A DNA stretch of 64,000 nucleotides, taken from assembly GCF_016711335.1 (NCBI RefSeq), contig NZ_JADJTF010000001.1, forward strand, positions 1,612,001 through 1,676,000, written 5' to 3'. This DNA comes from Thiofilum sp. GTDB lineage: Bacteria; Pseudomonadota; Gammaproteobacteria; Thiotrichales; Thiotrichaceae. The translations under genes were made by a program, and so were the position numbers. Shown in pieces: positions 61,898-64,000 of this stretch. Numbering within the stretch: the first letter of the stretch is position 1; each line of letters opens with the position of its first letter. The notes beneath the pieces were generated by a model that saw only the letters and a program-made list of their open reading frames with translations, was not told where the DNA came from and searched no databases.

Positions 61898-62716
61898 TCA
61901 CTCCAAAGCATCACAGCTAAGCTTCACCTGATAGCCGCCAAACTTACGAATATTCAATACCCCTGTATCCAATAATAAGTACTGCCCCTTAATCCCCCGC
62001 AATGTCCCACTGATTTGGGGTGTTTTATCCAAATTTAAGGCAGTCACTTTAGTCGGGTAGTGCTGAATAGGATAAATCAGATCAATGCTATCTGTGGCTA
62101 TATACTCAATACCCTCCAAACCTAAGTTATCAATATCCTCTTGCACTAATGTCAATAGTTCATCACGTTTTAGATGTAAATCAACTTTTTCGGCCTCTGC
62201 TTTAAGCATTTTTTGCCATTGCGTCTTATCGGAGATATGTTGTGCTAGTGTATTTTCTATTAAGCCCGATATATGACGAGTGGGTACTTTTAAAATGGGT
62301 AAGGCTTGAGTAGCACCTTGATCAATCCAACGAGTGGGAATTTGGGTGTGGCGTGTGATACCTACTTTGACGCCTGATGAATTCGCTAAATACACATAAT
62401 GTGGTTGCATACAGTGTTGCTCACCCCAAGCAGGTTCACGACAAGTTCCTTGCGCGTAATGACATAATTCCGGTTTGACTACACAAGTATCGCATTGTGC
62501 TAAACGGGTGAAACAGGGATAGCAATAGCCTTGATCAAAGCTTTTACTGGTTTTACGTCCACAGTGAATACAGTTAATTTGTCCGGTAAACTCTAGGCTC
62601 AAAGTGTGACCTAGCGCTGGATTCAGTAAGATAGCGCTATCATTGAGTACTAATGAATAACTCACTGGAGTCGTTGCTTGGGTGTGCATTTTGGATAGAT
62701 TGCCAGTGACTTGCAT
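61898..62716 (-). CDS. DUF2797 zinc-finger protein
   Basis: A 272-residue protein with a Cys-rich centre (CIHCGRKT, GYCYPCF, CDTC) that probably binds zinc, followed by HYVYLANSSGVKVGITR and TRWIDQGA, the characteristic DUF2797 stretch, which resembles a GIY-YIG-type fold. The biochemical function is unknown. It is transcribed alone, convergent with the thioredoxin gene and divergent from the PqiA-like gene (74 bp). Confidence 0.85.
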   Translation of the reverse strand: MQVTGNLSKMHTQATTPVSYSLVLNDSAILLNPALGHTLSLEFTGQINCIHCGRKTSKSFDQGYCYPCFTRLAQCDTCVVKPELCHYAQGTCREPAWGEQHCMQPHYVYLANSSGVKVGITRHTQIPTRWIDQGATQALPILKVPTRHISGLIENTLAQHISDKTQWQKMLKAEAEKVDLHLKRDELLTLVQEDIDNLGLEGIEYIATDSIDLIYPIQHYPTKVTALNLDKTPQISGTLRGIKGQYLLLDTGVLNIRKFGGYQVKLSCDALE

Positions 62717-62790
62717 AATACGCTCTGCTCAAGGGTTGAATTTCAATAATAACATGGCTTAGCCACTGATGGCTCAATAGGGTAAGATTT

Positions 62791-63309
62791 GTGACTTTAA
62801 TACCACGTTTGATCTTTAATGCATTATTGCTAGCGGCTTTGGGGCTATTTATTGCGGGCGTGTTTGCCCCGTTGATTGAGCTAGAAAAACTATGGATTTT
62901 TAAAAATGTTTTTTCATTAGCCTCTAGCCTTGAAACGCTCTTAGCTGAGCGTGAAATCGCCTTATTTGCGGTGTTATTTCTATTTAGTATAGTGACGCCC
63001 ATTATCAAAATAATGGTCTTAGGCTTGGTAGCGAATACTTCGCAGGGGTATCGTGAGCGCCACCATCTATGGATTAGTTTTTTAGAAATTTGGGGCAAGT
63101 GGTCAATGCTGGATGTGTTTGTCGTAGCACTCATGCTCGTTGCAGTAAAATTAGGACCCTTAGCTCATGTGACAGTACATCAAGGTGTGTATTTATTCAC
63201 AGGAGCGGTATTATTAATGCAGATCTTAAGTGTTTGGTTGCATTGGGTATTAAAGCGCCAAGCTAAACTCAGTGAGTCACGCGCACTGAGTGTCATTAAA
63301 CCAGAATAG
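62791..63309 (+). CDS. PqiA-like inner-membrane protein
   Basis: A 172-residue protein with four membrane segments. The pattern IELEKLWIF...LFSIVTPIIKIMVLG and WGKWSMLDVFVVALMLVAVKLG is the core of one PqiA domain; full PqiA has two such domains, so this is a single-domain relative. PqiA proteins work with MCE proteins in lipid traffic across the envelope, but no MCE gene adjoins. The start is a GTG preceded by AGGGTAAG. It ends just before the DUF1415 start. Confidence 0.82.
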   Translation: MTLIPRLIFNALLLAALGLFIAGVFAPLIELEKLWIFKNVFSLASSLETLLAEREIALFAVLFLFSIVTPIIKIMVLGLVANTSQGYRERHHLWISFLEIWGKWSMLDVFVVALMLVAVKLGPLAHVTVHQGVYLFTGAVLLMQILSVWLHWVLKRQAKLSESRALSVIKPE

Positions 63310-63319
63310 CGAGTCTTTT

Positions 63320-63874
63320 ATGTCGGAGCAGGAAACGATTATAACTACTACCCAATGTTGGGTTGAGCATTGGGTTATCGGTGAAAGTTTATGCCCTTTT
63401 GCGCATAAACCCGCCACAGAAAACCGTATCCTGTATCAGGTCAGTAACGCTCAGCGCCCTAAACAGTTATTGCTGGAGCTGGCTCAAGCCTTAGAGCATT
63501 TAATGAATACCCCTGCTCAAGTCGTCGAAACGACCTTATTAATACATCCTTATGTGCTAAAAGATTTTTTGGCTTATAACGCTTTTTTAGATCAAGTGGA
63601 TGATTTGCTAGTGGAGATGGATTTAGAGGGTGTTCTGCAAGTCGCTTCATTTCACCCTGATTATCAATTTGCCGATACTGATTATGACGATGTAGAGAAT
63701 TTTACCAATCGCTCCCCTTATCCTATGTTACATCTCATCCGTGAAGCTAGCATTGAACAAGCCATCCGTTATCATCCTAATATTGAAGCGATACCTGAGC
63801 GTAATATCGAACAGGTGCGTAGCTTAGGTTTAAAGCATATTCAAACCTTACTCGCTCACTGTAAAGGCGAATGA
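63320..63874 (+). CDS. DUF1415 family protein
   Basis: A 184-residue cytoplasmic protein with WVEHWVIGESLCPFAHKP near the N-terminus, GVLQVASFHPDYQFADT and NFTNRSPYPMLHLIRE, all hallmarks of DUF1415. The conserved Cys/His pattern suggests an enzyme or metal site, but no function is known to me. The ATG at 63320 is chosen; a GTG ten codons upstream would overlap the preceding gene. The ribosome site is weak for both. Confidence 0.88.
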   Translation: MSEQETIITTTQCWVEHWVIGESLCPFAHKPATENRILYQVSNAQRPKQLLLELAQALEHLMNTPAQVVETTLLIHPYVLKDFLAYNAFLDQVDDLLVEMDLEGVLQVASFHPDYQFADTDYDDVENFTNRSPYPMLHLIREASIEQAIRYHPNIEAIPERNIEQVRSLGLKHIQTLLAHCKGE

Positions 63875-63908
63875 CCTGATAAATTTATACACCACAAGAG
63901 GCTAACCC

Positions 63909-64000
63909 ATGGCAAGTTTTTTGAGTCGTACCACTACCCAAAGCCATATACATCGTATTAAAGATGAGTTGTGGTTGGTGTTTCTATTTATTGCGGCTAT
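63909..64000 (+). CDS. Start of a membrane protein gene cut by the window end, possibly FtsK
   Basis: The frame from ATG at 63909 runs to the window edge: a basic, Thr/Ser-rich 20-residue head followed by KDELWLVFLFIAA, the beginning of a membrane helix. AGAGG lies 7-8 bases upstream. The start resembles the N-terminus of FtsK-type DNA translocases, but 30 residues are too few to be sure. Confidence 0.45.
   Translation, partial: MASFLSRTTTQSHIHRIKDELWLVFLFIAA

Overview
The window reads as a chromosomal segment of a mid-GC, AT-leaning gammaproteobacterium. The arguments are the gene orders rpsF-rpsR-DUF2232-rplI-dnaB, ypjD-corB beside ffh, rpsP-rimM-trmD-rplS, rnpB ahead of a full division and cell wall (dcw) cluster, and an E. 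coli-like BaeSR pair and OxyR. The protein style and the presence of an exosortase H locus fit the Thiotrichales (Thiothrix/Thiolinea/Thiofilum-like filamentous sulfur oxidisers); that placement is inference, not something the sequence proves. There are no insertion sequences, CRISPR arrays, prophage genes or recognisable tRNA genes.

Layout. 1-3637: end of a type II secretion operon (gspF partial, then G, H, I, J, K), meeting oxyR tail to tail. 3603-6521 (minus): oxyR and a fatty-oxidation multienzyme homologue whose active sites look eroded. 6613-13852 (minus): rpsF-rpsR-DUF2232-rplI, dnaB, a membrane-anchored SH3-like protein with a long low-complexity linker, and baeS-baeR closed by a clear terminator. 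14394-16831: a Ser/Thr kinase with a receiver-like N-terminus, exosortase H and a polytopic partner. 16828-18967: two uncharacterised proteins, one resembling an M28 peptidase without its metal ligands. 19033-42807: RNase P RNA, then rsmH-ftsL-ftsI-murE-murF-mraY-murD-ftsW-murG-murC-ddl-ftsQ-ftsA-ftsZ, lpxC, a dciA-like gene in opposite orientation, secA, argJ and mutT. mraZ and murB are not in their frequent places. 42857-48322 (minus): a small DUF465-like protein, a DEAD-box-like protein that has lost most helicase motifs, radA, corB-like and ypjD-like genes. 48441-57183: ffh and rpsP-rimM-trmD-rplS, separated by about 5.4 kb of accessory envelope genes: two duplicated lipoproteins with different central modules and two exported proteins with NlpC/P60-like cysteine hydrolase signatures. 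57396-64000: a GGDEF-EAL protein, mpl, ubiX, a thioredoxin, DUF2797, a PqiA-like protein, DUF1415 and the first codons of another gene.

Most of the window is housekeeping. The points that stand out are (a) the lipoprotein/hydrolase island between ffh and rpsP, (b) the kinase-exosortase H locus, (c) a two-copy, 104-bp palindromic repeat whose terminal arms carry a compensatory base-pair change, and (d) three genes that look like pseudoenzymes (DEAD-box-like, FadJ-like, M28-like). All functional statements rest on reading motifs by eye; no database search was possible.
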